Below are positions 29,946 through 43,516 of a stretch of 64,000 nt of DNA, piece after piece. Source of the stretch: Camarhynchus parvulus (taxonomy: Eukaryota; Chordata; Aves; Passeriformes; Thraupidae); assembly GCF_901933205.1 (NCBI RefSeq), contig NC_044591.1, positions 2,453,501-2,517,500 of the forward strand, in the 5' to 3' direction. Position 1 is the stretch's first letter. Each line of letters begins with the position of its first letter. A model generated the notes under the pieces. The model was not told the origin of the DNA and ran no database searches. It saw nothing but the letters and a program-made list of their open reading frames with translations. The position numbers and the translations under genes were made by a program.

Positions 29946-32900
29946 CGGTAACCTGACCCAGCCCGTGACTCACAGAGGGCCTCCGACGGCATTTTTTTCA
30001 GCAGCTCTGAGAGCTTCCAGATGGCCCCAGTGAGTGGGACTGGCTCTGCTACCAGCAGCCAGTGCAGCAAAGGTCACCAAGTGTCCCCGGTGGCCTTACT
30101 AAGCCACAACTGCATGGGGATCGTGCCCTGGCCGGCTCAGAGAGACTCCCTCTCCCACGTGCTAAAGTCGAGCAGGCATTCTCTGCTCTCTGTATGGTTA
30201 CACACCTGAAAGCTGCTGGTCCCTCTCTGCTCGGCTCCAACAGAGCTCTGGGGAAGTTTTATCTGACTCGTGTCATTGGAGAAGCAGAAAGATTTTGGCT
30301 GAAATTTATATGAAAAATAAAAAAAAAAACCCAACCCATGCTATCTCAGCAGGCAGTCCATGGAGTAGCAAGGTAGTTTCCATTCACATTCCCAGGCCTG
30401 AAAGGGTGTTATCTGCTCTATCTATTGATAGATTGCAGAGGAGAGCAAACGAACGGACTCGTTTGCATAAATAAGTGTTAATTGCAAGATAAGTGTGCAG
30501 ACCTGTGAAGAGTGATATGCTGGTCTGTGTGTGACCTTGTGACCAGCAGCAGGCGGGCAGTAGGGCCTAGGACTGTGGGTCCTGGCAATTGCCAACCCCT
30601 GTCCTCAGGGAAGAAGATGAAATCCTGAGGCTGGCATGTAGTCAAGCAGGTCAGCTTGCAGACAAATGGGTATTAATTAGAAACCCACAATTTCATGATG
30701 AGACCTGTTCTGCTCTGGGGCCTCTATGCTCTTCCAGGGAAATGCCTCTTGGTGAGCCTGCCAGCCAAGAGTGGCATGGCAGCTATTCGGCTGTTACAAT
30801 AGAAATAGCATCACAGCAGCAGGTTTCAAGGTCACTTTTGGTGATTGCAACAAAAGCAGGGCAGGCTGTTTTCTTGTGGAGATGTGGAGAGAGGTTCATG
30901 GGGACCTTCTCAGATTATGGTCCTTTGCCAGTCTCCTGCACTGAGTTGTCTTTACTACAGCTGTCAATTGCTGCTCCATGAGTTTTCTCCTGAGTGCTCC
31001 TATTCTATGTATTGAAGAGATCCCTGTGAGAGATCTGGACTCAGATCTGTTTTTTTTTTATTCCCAGGCTGGTGATCAAAGCAAGGTGATACCTTGAAGT
31101 CACCAGTGATATCACCAGCAAGGTGATAGCTTGAGAAGTCACCAGTGGCTCTTGTTCTATGGCTGCTGAAAGCAGCTGACCTGGAGATGACACCTCAGCT
31201 GTGAGAATGACTTGCACCAGGCTGCTGGGGGAGAGGCTGGCATTTGCCAAAGAGTATTGATGAGATGAAGAGCAGTGGCTGCTACACTAGAAGCAGCATC
31301 TGCATCACTGTCAGATCTACACTTGCTGCAGGGCCGTCTCATGCTGTCTGAGGCACACTGAGCCACAGCAGATCAGGAACTTTGTGTTGCAGTAGGTGCT
31401 TTCTCTGCAGAAGCAAAACTTTTCCTGCAAGGCTATCCTTGATGTCAGAGTCCTGATGTCTCTGATACCTTGAGAATTGTTTCTTATGCAAGCAACTTGC
31501 AGCTCTGGCACTGAAATGGGTGAGGTTTTCACTACAGGTTTGTGAGCCTGCCTGTCTGGCATTGTGATACTACTTCCTACAAGCACCTGGAGCAGGCATG
31601 TGTGGGAACAGCTTGTTGCCCAAATTAGAGAAAAGATGAGAGTCCCTGTTCAGATCAAGGCAATGCAGCAAAAGGTCATAAAGAGGTGGCTCTTTGCTCA
31701 AACCAGCTCTGGAACTGAAATTGGTGTTTGTTGGTTGGTGTCTGTAATTCACAGGGGCCTAATGGGATCACAGCAGCCTGCTGGAAGAGCACCTGTGGTC
31801 TTCTACCTTGGAGGGGATGGATGGTGATGTGTGAAGGTGACAGGACAGTGGCATGATGAGCAGTGATGGAAGAGAACACACATGCCTTCACAGAAGCCAC
31901 ACAGACTTTTCTCCAAAGGCTGGGGTAAGGTGGTCAGAGGCACTATGACACTCTGGCTACAGGGACAAAAACAGACTCCGAAGTTCCTGTCCGCATCTCC
32001 CTGTTTCTGTGCCCTCTGCTGCTTAACTCAATGGGATTTGTGTCCATGCCATGTAAATCAAACTTATGCCATAATCCAGAAGTCTCCCCAAATATGAAAA
32101 AGGGTGAGGAAGCAAGGAATCTGAAGAGGTTCCCAGTGTAGCTTTGTCAATTCCCAGCACAATAACATTCAGTTGTCCCTTGAAAACATCTTAGTTCTTG
32201 TACAGCAAGTCCTGGTGAGTGGAGCTGTACCATTGAGTGCTTCCTTTCCCCAAAGTGTAGGACTGCAGGATAAAGCTCTACCAGGTGACTCTCCAAGGAA
32301 CCCGCAGGGAAAGACCTGAGCAAGGTGAGCTGGTTTTGAGTTCAGCATCCTGCCAGGAATCATGTGTGTGTCCCACAAAGGAGTGCAGGTGACCATGTAC
32401 CATGTCTCCAGCTACCATTCTCACAGGCAGAAGTCCCACAGATCCAAACAGATCTTATCTCCTGTTCCTTGAAAGAGCCCCTCTTGCTGAGACACCCAGC
32501 TCACTGAAGAAGTGAAAACAGCCCTGCATAGCTCTGCCAAAACAGCCTCCACACAGCTTGGAAAGCTCACGGCAGGGAGTCAGATGGGGTGAAACCCAAC
32601 CTCCACTCTGGAGCTGGGACATTGAGATGCCTTCCTCTCCTCTCTAGAGGTTGTGTCTTCTGAAGGAATGGATCCAGGAGGTCTGGCTGGGTGAGATCAC
32701 TCCAGTGGCCAAATTCAAACTCTGCTGTTTCCACAAGCTTGTGACATGTGCATCTTTTCCAGGCAACACAGACATTAAATCTGTTTCTCATGCTCTTGGA
32801 GCATCTCTTGGTGACAGATGGGCTATCAGCACAGATCTACCCATTCGAGGAAAAGAAGTAGGAAAAGACACAGGCATTTCACCGTAGCTCAGGCAGGGAC

Positions 32901-35900
32901 AGCAGTGAGCCACGCTTGAGGTCATGCAACCACATCTCTCCCCTCCACGTTCATTAGTCTCCTCTGCGTCGCAGCCTGGGTGGTAGCAAGCTCCATCCCT
33001 GTCTTGCGGCTTCTCCTTTGAGCACTTGAGGGCACTGTTGGAGTTCGGAAAGAGGCAGATTCCTGGCGTGAAAGATTTGTTTTGTGATGTACCATGCAGA
33101 GGCACATCAGTTTTGTGACTTCTGTTCTCAGGGGTTTGTAGCTTTGGCCTGAATGCTCCATCTTGGGCAAAACCTTTCACAGAAAATATCAAGTCATGTG
33201 GACTTCTTTTATCTTCTTTTTTTCCTGTACATATTTTCTCCCATCTTTTTAACCCTAAGCTTTCTCTCATGAGGGTCAGATCTCAGGGAAAAGGCTGGGC
33301 TGCACACTGAGTTCTTGAGGGGAAGCAGAGAGTTTGATCACATGGAATTATACTTCACCTGCACAGAAGGTTTGATTTTCAAAAGCACTGTTGATACAAG
33401 GACATGCTGCCTGTCCATGTGTGAACACAAATCTTCTCTCTCCTGGTGCCAGTCTCCATGAAAGGCAGCAGCACAGGCTGTGCTGGGGGTCAGGGCTGCG
33501 CTGGCTCTGAAGGGTTTCATACAGCTCTCTGCTGGGAGCCTGTGCCAGAATAATTATTTACATGTGCTGGCATAAAGGAATTGCTAATGGAGCGGAACAC
33601 CATGCTCGACCCTTTCGAGTTGTCCCAGAGGACACACTCGGAGTTACCAAGCAAAGCACACTCTCCAAGTACCAAACCAGATTTCCTTCCACCACAGTCC
33701 TCCTGCCACTGGAGCAGCTGGTTCATGGCAGAGGAGTTTCTGCCCCCCTTTGCACCATCCTCTTGCCTTTGCCAGCACATTCCAGGCTTGCACTCAGAGA
33801 CTGTAAGTTGCCCTGTTATTCTATCTAAATTGCCCTCAAAACTGAGTTGGATGATGTCTTAGGGAAGGGAAGTCCCTGCTCCCATTAAGAAGCAGAGACT
33901 GTAAATGGGTTTGAAATATTTCACTTCAGTGTTTCTCCAGCCAAAGTGAAGTTTCCCTGAAGAGATGGACTGCTGGCACCCAGACTCACTTTGTAATGCC
34001 TTCTTGTAGTTCCTGGTGCATCAACTACCTTGGCTTTTGACTTGATTACTTTTTATTGCAGTGCTTCCCAGGAGAGACCATCTCCATGGCATTTGCCATT
34101 CCTGCTTCTTTCTATGGGGAAAGAAGTCTTATGTCCAGCTTCCCACAGGATGCTGAACTGTGTTCACTCTGTTGCTGAGTGTGGTGATCCAGTTTAAGCA
34201 GAACATTTTGAGATCAAGTTTTCTAAAGGCCATATCTGCTTCTCCACCAAATTCTGACTTCTGTGGCCTCTAGAAAGTCTAGTTCCCAGGCTCTGTGGTT
34301 GCTATTGCAGCTATCACATATCAGTGGTCCATTACTAAATGCGATCAGGTTTCTTCCAGTCTTTCCACAGACAGGTTGGAGTTTCAGGAGGTTGCAGAGA
34401 TTTCTTTCAGGATGGGGCACAGCACTTGTCTTCAGCTAAGCATCAATATCCAGCCCTGGCACCACTCCAGGCATGCCTTCATCCTCCACTCAGCATGCTT
34501 AGGCATCCGTCCATGATGTGAGCTCTCTAGTCCCCCGCTATTAGTGCCTGGCCTCTTTTAAGCAAAATCCCACCTGAAATGTGGCACTGAGTTCACCTCT
34601 TACCTGCTACTGGCAGCTGTTGATACCTGTCACATTGATTTTTTGTGATCTTTCCAACCTTGCTGTACGAATTATTGTCCTGCCTCAGTACCTGTGTCTG
34701 TTGGGATCTTTGAAACATCCCTTGGGCCTCTCCTGCCAGCCATGCCAGTACTATCACAAGCTAACAGACTGAAGATCCATCTGTGTGTGGTGAAAGGGAT
34801 GCCCAGCTCAACTTGAACTCTTTCCAAGACTCCTCACAAGGGGTTTCATGGTGAGCAGGGATGGCTCAGCATCTGTGCTACAATGAGCTGGGCAGTTCTC
34901 CCCTGCCAGAGGCTGCAGTCAATAGCTCCTGCTCTATGCGAGCACAACCTCCCTCCTCTCTGTCACTGCTGTTAGTAGAGCAGCAAACTCCTAGCTTGGC
35001 AGGATCCCTGCTCCAAGATCTGCAAGCTGCAGACTGCCCTGGGCATTGAGTATGTGCACTTCTTCCACTGCTTTATTCCCTTTGCAGGCCCTTGCTGCTG
35101 CAGAACTCCCTGCTTCAGAACCAAGTATCTATTTCTTCTCCCGTGCCTTGGCTTTAGGTAAAAAACAGTATCTCCGTACACTCATTTTTTCTGGTGACAG
35201 CCCCCATCAACACCTCTCTCAGCTGTTCTAGTGCTTCAAACACCATTCCTGGACTGAAGAGTCTGTTCTTCCAGAAATCATATCCCCATTTAGATAATAA
35301 AGTGTTTTCATTTTCCTGCCTTTGCTCTGGGTGGCCAGCTCTTCTCGCAGCCTGTGTTTCCTTCCATGCATGTGCCTGGGTTTGTCTGTGATCCAGCATC
35401 CCTGGTGGTCTGGGTCCCTATGTGTTGTTCATTTGCTTTGTTTCTAGGTGCTGATTTGTTTTCCTATTAATCTCCCTCCCTCCCTCGCTTAGCTCTCCCT
35501 AGACTGACTGCTGCCAACATATTTCATGTATCCTGTGCCTGCGTAATAACCCAAGGGAAGGGGACTTCATGCCTGCACCCTGGGACTCTGTAAGAGCTAT
35601 TTCCAGAGGTGGCAGGTGCTGGCAGGGCTCCAGCCATGCATTCCCTTGCTGATTTAGTTGCTCTCCCTCCAAACTACCCCCCATGGCACATGTCCCTCTG
35701 CACGTCCCAACCTAGTTGTTGCATGGACCATGTTTCTACTGGGACAGAGCACTGCCAACCCCTTTTTGGCCCTCAGCACAGGGAGGCAGCTGCACACCAG
35801 TGCCAGCTGCTGGCTGGGAGTGGAGAGCATGCTCAGCTTGCCTGTGACCATGCTTTGCTTTTTCTGCTGGAGGAGCAGAGGATGGAATCATCTGCAGTCT

Positions 35901-35990
35901 CCTGATGGTTCCAAGATAGTGCCATGATTTGGATCAGAAGCTCCTCTCTGGGCAGCAGTGTTGAGCTGCAGAACACAGAAGGGCTTGATC
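29946..35990. other. Six kb without recognisable genes
   Basis: Only short open frames without consistent splice sites. It contains a 37-bp duplication at 31081-31148 and an A-rich tract near 30315. I see no RNA genes and no clear transposon. Confidence 0.5.
31081..31148. repeat. Two-copy 37-bp tandem duplication
   Basis: GCAAGGTGATACCTTGAAGT at 31081 is repeated at 31118 with small changes, including the following CACCAGTG. Confidence 0.75.
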
Positions 35991-36262
35991 ATGGAATCAC
36001 AGAATGGTTTGGGTTGGAAGGGACCTTAAATCTCATTCTGTTCCACCCCCCTTCCATGGGTAGGAGCTATCCCACATTGCTCCAGGCTCTGTCTAGCCTT
36101 GCCTTAAACACTTCCAGAGATGGGACAGCCACAGCTTCTCTGGGCATCCAGTGCCAGGGCCTCAGCGTCCTCACAGTGAAGAATCTCTTCCTATCATCCA
36201 GCCTAAATCTAGGCTTCTTCAGCTTAAAGCCATTCCCTCTTGTTCTGTCAAGGGGGATGTTC
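35991..36262 (-). mobile_element. CR1 3' fragment, minus strand
   Basis: Begins ATGGAATCACAGAATGGTTT, the reverse complement of a CR1 tail, followed by the typical 3' UTR phrases (TCACAGTGAAGAATCTCTTC, GGCTTCTTCAGC, CCCTCTTGTTCTGTC). Truncated at the 5' end. Confidence 0.92.
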
Positions 36263-38469
36263 TCCGTCACTCAGCCACGCAGGTGAATCTGTGCCCTGTG
36301 CACCTGCCTGGGGAGATTAAGCCTCCATGCCTCCATCACAGAGGAGCAGTGCCTCAAACACTTCACAAGGGTCCTTTCTTGTGGACCAGGAACTGTCCTG
36401 TTATAGGATGAATATGGGAGAGGTCCTGATGGGTGGCATCTAGCAAATGAGATCCATCCCTAACTGACGCAGGCAGAGCAACATGCACCCCATATATTGT
36501 CCCTTGCCTATCCCAGTCCGAATGCCAGGCTGGACATTTTGGGAAGTGGTGTTGCAGAGGAAGCTTTATTTAAAAATCAGTTTATGGGGTTGCTGATGAT
36601 CATCTCTCCATCCTCAACCACAGTGTGCTGTCCCTGCCATCTAATGACTCCTTTGTTTGGGCTAAAGATTGAGTCCTAGAGATGACTTAAGGGCAGGGAA
36701 GGAGTAAATATAACCCCCGTCTGCTTTCTACAGCAGTCACAGTCGGCTGGATTGGAGCAGTGCCAGGGATGGCAAGGCATGAGAGAGAGGAGAGAAATTA
36801 GTAAAATCATCTTTGTTCCCCAAGAAACCATGCGCCTGTTAAGGGGAAAGCTGACCTGAAATCTGGACGTGGGAGGATGAAGTCAGTCTCTTGTGTCCAC
36901 GGTTACCACCCACTCCTTCTGCTATCACAGAAGAGCCCCTAGCTCCTTCTGATGTGGGAAACCAGCCAGTCTCACAGGGCAACTTTATCCTGACTGAGTT
37001 GGCACTGAATTCCCTCAAAAGTTCATTATGTTTTCATGTGGGAAATTCTGTGAGCTACCGCTGCCCAGCAGTCTCCCCGAACAGTCCAGACCTCCTCCTC
37101 AGGCTGCCCCAGTGCATCCTGCTCCCCTGGGAACAGCCAAAATGATGGACACTGTCCCTGCCCACAGGCCCAGTTGGGGCTGCAGCAACCCTGCCCAAGC
37201 TGGGTCCGAGATAGATCACCCGGGCATAGAAGTTGCCACATTTATAAATATTGATCCTGTCTTTGGGGAAGTTCACCATTTTGGAGCATGAGGTTTTTCT
37301 AAATAGCATTAAATAGAGATGCTGGAATTATTCTTGGCTCTGTCAACAGCACAGATTTGTATGGCTGCCCTGTGTGTGGGGCTGAGTGATCTGGCCTGGG
37401 CCCACTCCCTACTCCTGCTTGTCTCCCTTGGGCCTTCAGGGCTCGGAGTTATTTATTTTGGGATCTCTCCCAGCAGGGCAGACATGGAAAAGGTCTGCCT
37501 GTCACAGAGCTCTTTGCAAGGGAAGTTTATAGGCCTCTGGCTGTTTTAGCTCTGTCCCCATGCACTGGGGACAGGTTGTGCATGACCACCCACCCCTGCA
37601 CAGCTGGTCCAGGGCAGTGCTAACAATGTGCCGGCTGTATGCTGTGCTGTCTTCTAATATGCGAGACCCAGCAACAGTCATCCTCTGGGAAAAATTCCAT
37701 TGGCACCTCCTCTGTACCTCACAGGCACCTGCACCAGGAAAAATGGAGGGGAGACTCAGAAATAGGGTGGTGAAAGGTTTCCAGCAAGCTTGCAAGGCTT
37801 CAGGCTATGTGGATTAAGCATTTCTTATCAAGCCTGTGGATCAACCTCTGCAGGTCTTTTACTCCAGAATGAAGAATGGCACATGTTTTGGTGGGCTGGA
37901 ATACTGCTCCTGGATGTGATAGGTGAAAAGCAGAGACCTATATTTAGCTTGATCTCCTGGGATGGGAACCTCCAGAAAGAGAAAGTGGTTCAGTCATGGT
38001 AAAATGGTTTCAAATTCAACTCAATTTCAAAATTTCAAATTAATGTAATCTCTCAGCAAGCAGTGGTGGACATGTCTCTAGCATCAATTGCTTAAATATG
38101 TGGGTAAGACTTCCCTGTCTGGCGGTACAGTAGAGATCAGAGAGATAATCATAATGGGTCAGAAGAAGAAACCAAACCTGTGCTCATTTATCTTGCCAGC
38201 TTGGGAGGGTGCTGTGAACCAGAGGTCATCCTCTCTACAGATGTTCAGAGATGTTTTGCTGTTTGCCCTGACCTAGCAGCTGAGGATATTTCTTCCTGGG
38301 ACTGACCTGTAGGAGAGGACAGGCATAGGGACAACAGACCAGATGGGTGGTGAGCATTTGATCATCCTCCCAGGAGAGCCTCCAGCCTAGCCAGGCCCCG
38401 GGAGCAGTGCCAAGCTTCTCAATGTTACTGCAGTCTGGTGAGGATTATGAGCAGTAAAGTGTCAGGCAG
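36263..38469. other. No supported gene
   Basis: Unique-looking non-coding sequence with no repeats I recognise and only short chance frames. Confidence 0.45.
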
Positions 38470-39119
38470 TGTCTTGGTTTGAAAAGACAAGTGTCTGCCA
38501 AGGAAGGCAGGAGCCTCCCCTGAAATGGAAAAATGTAAACCCCCTCCCTCTGAATTGTTATAAATTTGAAATTAAGGTGCTCTCAGGCAAAGATATGGGA
38601 GCAGGAATAACAGTTCTTTATTAGGAAAGAAAATAAAAAGATAAAATAAACAATGCAGTAAACCAAAACAACACTGACAGAGTCAGAATGCAGCCTGAAG
38701 CCTGACACCCTATTGGTCAGGGTGTTGGTAGCAGTCCCATTGGAATTGTGGCTGCAGTCCTCCTGGAGTGTGGTTCTGCTGGAGCAGGGATCCTGGAGAA
38801 AGGTGTAGTCTTCCTCTGAAGATCCAGTGGAAGAGGCAGCTGTTCCTCTGGGAAATCCAGTGGAGAAAGCCCTGTTGGTGTTCCAGAACCTCAAGATTAT
38901 ATCTGGGTAGGAATGCTTGGCTCCTCCTTCTGCGTGGAGCACCCAATGGGATGCTGTAGTTCTTATCAGTCATGCAGTGACATTCAATATCCTGTTATCA
39001 GCAGATGTCTCCCCTAAGAGGAGTGGTTGTGGAAGAGATAAGGAAAACTGCCCGCTGAACAGAAGACAACTGCTATACAGACGGCAAATAGAATACAATT
39101 TGCTTGGCAATCCAGGACA
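38470..39119 (-). mobile_element. Solo LTR, same family as the left-end provirus, minus strand
   Basis: On the minus strand it begins TGTCCTGGATTGCC and ends AAACCAAGACA, 650 bp long, and aligns throughout with the LTR at 2472-3147. The flanking 5-mers are GGCAG (38465-38469) and GGCAT (39120-39124), a 5-bp target duplication with one change, as expected for ERV-L. There is no internal sequence. Confidence 0.9.
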
Positions 39120-41531
39120 GGCATTATGGGCTGGCTGGTGCCAGGACAGCACAAGGGGCTCAGGGGACTACATGCATCCCAGAGATTCCACTGCTGAACT
39201 CAAATCAGCTCAATATGAGCCAGCCTGTCCTCCCTCCTCAGCATAGTGGCTTTGCTGCTCCAACAATGCTGGGAACACAGGCTGAAGAGACCCCATTCCT
39301 GAGACTAGCAGGGACAAATGAAAGGCCAATCCTGCATTCTCTTGACTTGGAGTGGATCCTTTTCTTTCATCCCAAGGGAAGAACTGTTTCTCACAACAAG
39401 CACAGGGACCTGTTGGAAGGACACCTTCCTGGATAACTGTGCATCTCTTAAGCGGTGAGAGATCTCTTGAGAGATGCACTTTGGAGCACAGGGTGCATTG
39501 GAAATCCTAAGGCAAGGTGAGCCACACTTACCAGGCAGCCAGAGCAAGTTCCAGGCTGGCACACACCTATCCTGGTCACTCTTTATTCCTGAGCTCTGCT
39601 CCTTTCACCACCTGGGCAAGACTCTGAGGAGGAAGGCAAGTTGTTCTGTGTGTCCCCACATGCCCCATTCCAGAGGGGAGAGCAGAAAGGCCAGTCTGCA
39701 GCACCAAGCAGAACCAGCCAGGTGCTCCACTGGTGATGTGTGTGGCCAGCCTGGAGCAGAGCACACCTCAGACTGGAGCCCTGGGCTGAGGCTGTGCAGC
39801 TGCAAGTGGGAACAGTCAGACAGCACCTGTCCCAGGCAGCTTCCTCCTGGAAGCTATCGCTGGAGGCTGAAGTGGGGCTCTTGAGCTCCCCTGCCCTGCC
39901 CAGGGAACAGGTAGTCAGTAGCGGCTATACCTGTGTGCAGAGCACACAGCAGCCAAACCATGAACCCATTTGTAATTTGTCAGACACTTTTGTGATCCTT
40001 GGTGCACCTGCTGATCACCTGTGCAGCGCTGAGCATCCTTGCCCCAGGGAGAGGATCCCCATGGGTGGGGGTCTTTTGAGTTGGCAGAACAGACTAACTT
40101 GTGGCAATGGAAATTCAGCCTTGGAGTGAGTCAGATACATGAGTCAGCAGGTCCCAGAGCACAGGCTGCACCCAGCCTTGTGCAAGGAGAGGTCAGCATA
40201 CTGCTTGTGCTGCACAGGGTCTGCATGGGGACAGCGAGGGCAGGCCTGGTTCTATCCACAGGGGACACAGAAATCTCCAAGGAGGGGAACAGGCCAGGTG
40301 GGTACCTCTTCAGCTGCCATGCTTCATGGGGTCAGTGGCCATGGCAAAAGGGCTTTGCAGGAGTTATGACCCTGGTGAGCAAGATATCTTCTGCCCTGGA
40401 AGGGGAAAGCCCCAGCTCTGTGCTTACCTGCCATGGCTGAGTGTGCAGGACAGAGCACTTGATGGGAAGAGTCCCTTCACTGCAGTCCCTGTGCCATGGT
40501 CCCTGCACTCTGCAGTGGTTCCTCTCTGCTGCTTGCACACCTGTTTTTTTGCAAAGAGCAGGCAGCTGATCTGCCCCTTCCTGCCCCATGGTGTCCTGCA
40601 TGCATCCTGGTGGGTGCAATGAACAGGTGCCTGATGGTCATCTGTGTCCAGCCACAGAATTTGCACTGGAGAGCTGCCACTGTGGACACCAGGCTCAGGA
40701 GCCAAGTGCAAGTTCTACTTGGCTTTGACAGGGGAGGGATCATACTAGCATGAGACCAGGACAGAGCAGGGGCTGGGGGATGAACATAAAGCCAGTGAGA
40801 TGCTTAGCTTGATGTCATTCTCAAGATGACCTTACCCCATCATCTGTGCTTTTGCAGAAGCTGAAGCAGATGTAATGTGGCAGAGAATTGGTTTTTATTC
40901 ATTCTCTTGGCATTGAGCATTTCAGGAGAACAGAAACTTTACAAATAAATGCCCACCCTTTCTGTCCCAAAGCCCTTCTTATGGACCATCACAACCACAC
41001 TTACAGTGTGCTGGTGAACCAGAGCTCTGTCCTTTAACCCTGACCCTAAACAAACATCTTCCTTTGATACAGCTTAACCTTTGTAGTGAGCCTTGAGAAT
41101 CCTAACTGCAGCAGTGCTTCTGCAGAACGAAGTCTTGGGATCTTCAGACAACTCTGGAAGTAGGGTGAGACATATAACCATTCTCCTGCAAATGCTTCAA
41201 GACCACATGCAGCCCAGTATTAAATAAATGCATGTTTATGGTAAACCACCAGGGACATTGGCCTGTGAGATATTTGATCTAAGGTTACTGTCACAATTTT
41301 GTTGTTTCTCGCCTTGAGGTTAAACCACAAAAGCCTTTTCTTTCTGCAGAGCTGAGAGAATTCCTGACATTTGCTGTAGCAGTGGGTCACTTGCATCTGC
41401 AACTACTAATGCAGGTTTCTGGAGCAAGAGCAATACCCTATAAAGAAACTATAAATTCAGAATTACTATAGCCAACCCTACGAATATTTGATATTTTTAG
41501 GAATATTTTCAAGCAGCTGAATGTTCACTCA
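39120..41531. other. No supported gene, between two inverted solo LTRs
   Basis: 2.4 kb of non-coding sequence with overlapping short frames on both strands but no consistent splice signals. Confidence 0.45.
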
Positions 41532-42206
41532 TGTTCCAGATTGCAAGGCAAGATGTATTCTATTACCATCTGTATGGCAGTTGTCTTTTGTCAAGTGGGC
41601 AGTTTTCCTTATCTCTCTTTCTGAGTGATCACAATCACTCCTCCCTCGGGAGGGGACATCTGCTGATAACAGCTATTGAATGTCACTGCATGACTGATAA
41701 GAACTGTAACATCCCATTGGGAGATGCTCCGCCCAGAGGGAGGAGCCAAGCATTCCTACCCAGGTATAATCTAGAGGTTCTGGAATAACTGCACGGCTTC
41801 TCCACTGGATTTCCCAGAGGAACTGCAGCTGCCTCTTCTTCCACTGGATTTTCAGATGAAGACTACACCCTTTTCTACAGGACCCCTGCTCCAAGAGAAC
41901 CACAACTGACACCCCAGGAGGACTGCAGCCACAATTCCAATGGGACTGCTACCAACACCCTGACTCACAGGGTGTCAGGTTGAGTTCTGACTCTGTCAGT
42001 GTTGTTCCAGTGTAGTGCATTGTTTATTTTCTTTTTATTTTCTTCCCTATTAAAGAACTGTTATTTTCTGCTCCCATATTTTTTGTCTGAGAGCACCTTA
42101 GTTTAAAATTTATAGCAATTCAGAGGGGTGGGGAGGGTTTACATTCTCCATTTCAGGGGAGGCTCCTGCCTTCCTCAGCAGACTTCTGTCTTTCCAAACT
42201 GAGACA
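41532..42206 (+). mobile_element. Solo LTR, same family as the left-end provirus, plus strand
   Basis: Begins TGTTCCAGATTGCAAGG and ends AAACTGAGACA, 675 bp, with ATTAAAGAACTG as the poly(A)-signal candidate. It is closer to the 38470 copy than to the provirus LTR (for example in CCACTGGATTTCCCAGAGGA). Flanks ACTCA and CCTCG match at only three of five positions, so the target duplication has decayed or been altered. Confidence 0.9.
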
Positions 42207-42334
42207 CCTCGCCAGAGTTGGAGCCCAAGAGAAGATCCTCCAGATCTCCTCTGAAGTTAAACAGAGGATAGAAACAAACCTGAAGGCTCTAAGTTTCATA
42301 TGCTAAGGGTGACTAATTAATAATTAAAATGATC

Positions 42335-42620
42335 AAGAGGCTGGAGGGGTTGTCTTGGGAAAAGTACTGAAAAGGTTGGGATTCATCAGTCTGAAGAGAG
42401 GAAAACTGGGAGGGATGTGACTGAAGTGACCAAAGGGAGTGAATTGGGTGAGATTGAAATCAATTCCAAGGCCAAGAGCTAGGGGCAGTCAGTGGCACTG
42501 GTAGAATATCACTCTGAAACAGAGAAAAGGAAAGATTTCTTCATGCAGTGAGTAAAATCTCAAGAATTTGCTGCCATGAGAGGCTGTCAGCATGAGTGAG
42601 AAGGGATTAGACTAGCTAAT
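42335..42620 (+). mobile_element. Old CR1-like fragment, plus strand
   Basis: Degenerate but ordered phrases of an old CR1 3' end: CATCAGTCTGAAGAGAGG, then AGATTTCTTCATGCAGTGAG, then ATTTGCTGCCATGAGAGGCTG and GAAGGGATTAGACTAG. The divergence suggests a much older insertion than the others. Confidence 0.6.
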
Positions 42621-43398
42621 GAAGAGCTGGTCCATAAGGGAATATCAGAGGGAACAGTCAGACATATGCCTTCTGCTGTCCCAAGCCCAGTGACCATGAA
42701 TGCTGAAGTAGGAGGTGCTTAGGCCAGCAGAAGGCTCCCCCAAAACAACATCTCCTATTGCCTTTGCTAGTTGCAGACAACACCAGCTGTAGCTCTGACC
42801 CAGCAAGCTTCCTATTCCCTTTCCTGTTCCAATTTTCTTTGCAGGATTTTTCCATTAGTTAGCACTCAGCTAATGTGGCATCTCAGCAAAAAGACCCAGC
42901 CTATGGGGATAATCTCCACCCTCATCATGGTGAGGACAAGCTCCTATTGATAGGGATGGAACAGATGGGAAGCATGTGCTGTGCCTGTGTCCAGGCAGTG
43001 AGACCATCCACACTCAGCTACAAACACGTAACGCCCTTGGCAGCTTGATCCTTGCCTGCACAGCCCTGAACTGCCTGTGCCTTGTGCTGGAACCAGAGCC
43101 TTGCTGTGCCTCTGTTCTGGAGATTTAAGCTCAGGGTGAGCGCCAAGCATGTCCTGAAAAAGAAAATGCGGGCACTCGTTAAAGTTGTCCTGGTCCAGAC
43201 AAGATCTGTACCAGTATGGGTCCAATGGGGACATACCATTGTTGCACAAATCCTGCACACTCATTAGCAGAGCTGTGTACCACGTACCATACAGACTCAT
43301 GCAGGCTATGCAGTTTTAGTTTCTTCTCTTCAGGGTCTTTGCAGAGGCAAATGACTCATCTGCTTTTCCAATATATTTCTCCTGAATTATTTGGACTA
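42621..43398. other. No supported gene
   Basis: Unassigned non-coding sequence. Confidence 0.4.
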
Positions 43399-43516
43399 CT
43401 TCGGATGGGACTTGGAGCAACCTGGTCTGTAGAAGTTGTCCCTGCCCATGGCAGAGGGTTGAAATAAGAGGGTCTTTAAAGTCCCATCCAGCATACACCA
43501 TTCTGTGATTCTGTGA
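43399..43516 (+). mobile_element. CR1 3' fragment, plus strand
   Basis: GGAGCAACCTGGTCTG, TCCCTGCCCATGGCAGAGGG and the tail TTCTGTGATTCTGTGA are diagnostic of a CR1 3' end. Confidence 0.92.

Noticed and set aside
29419..29973. A 184-codon minus-strand frame
   Set aside because: It is largely translated minisatellite, has no splice or start context, and its peptide changes with unit phase.
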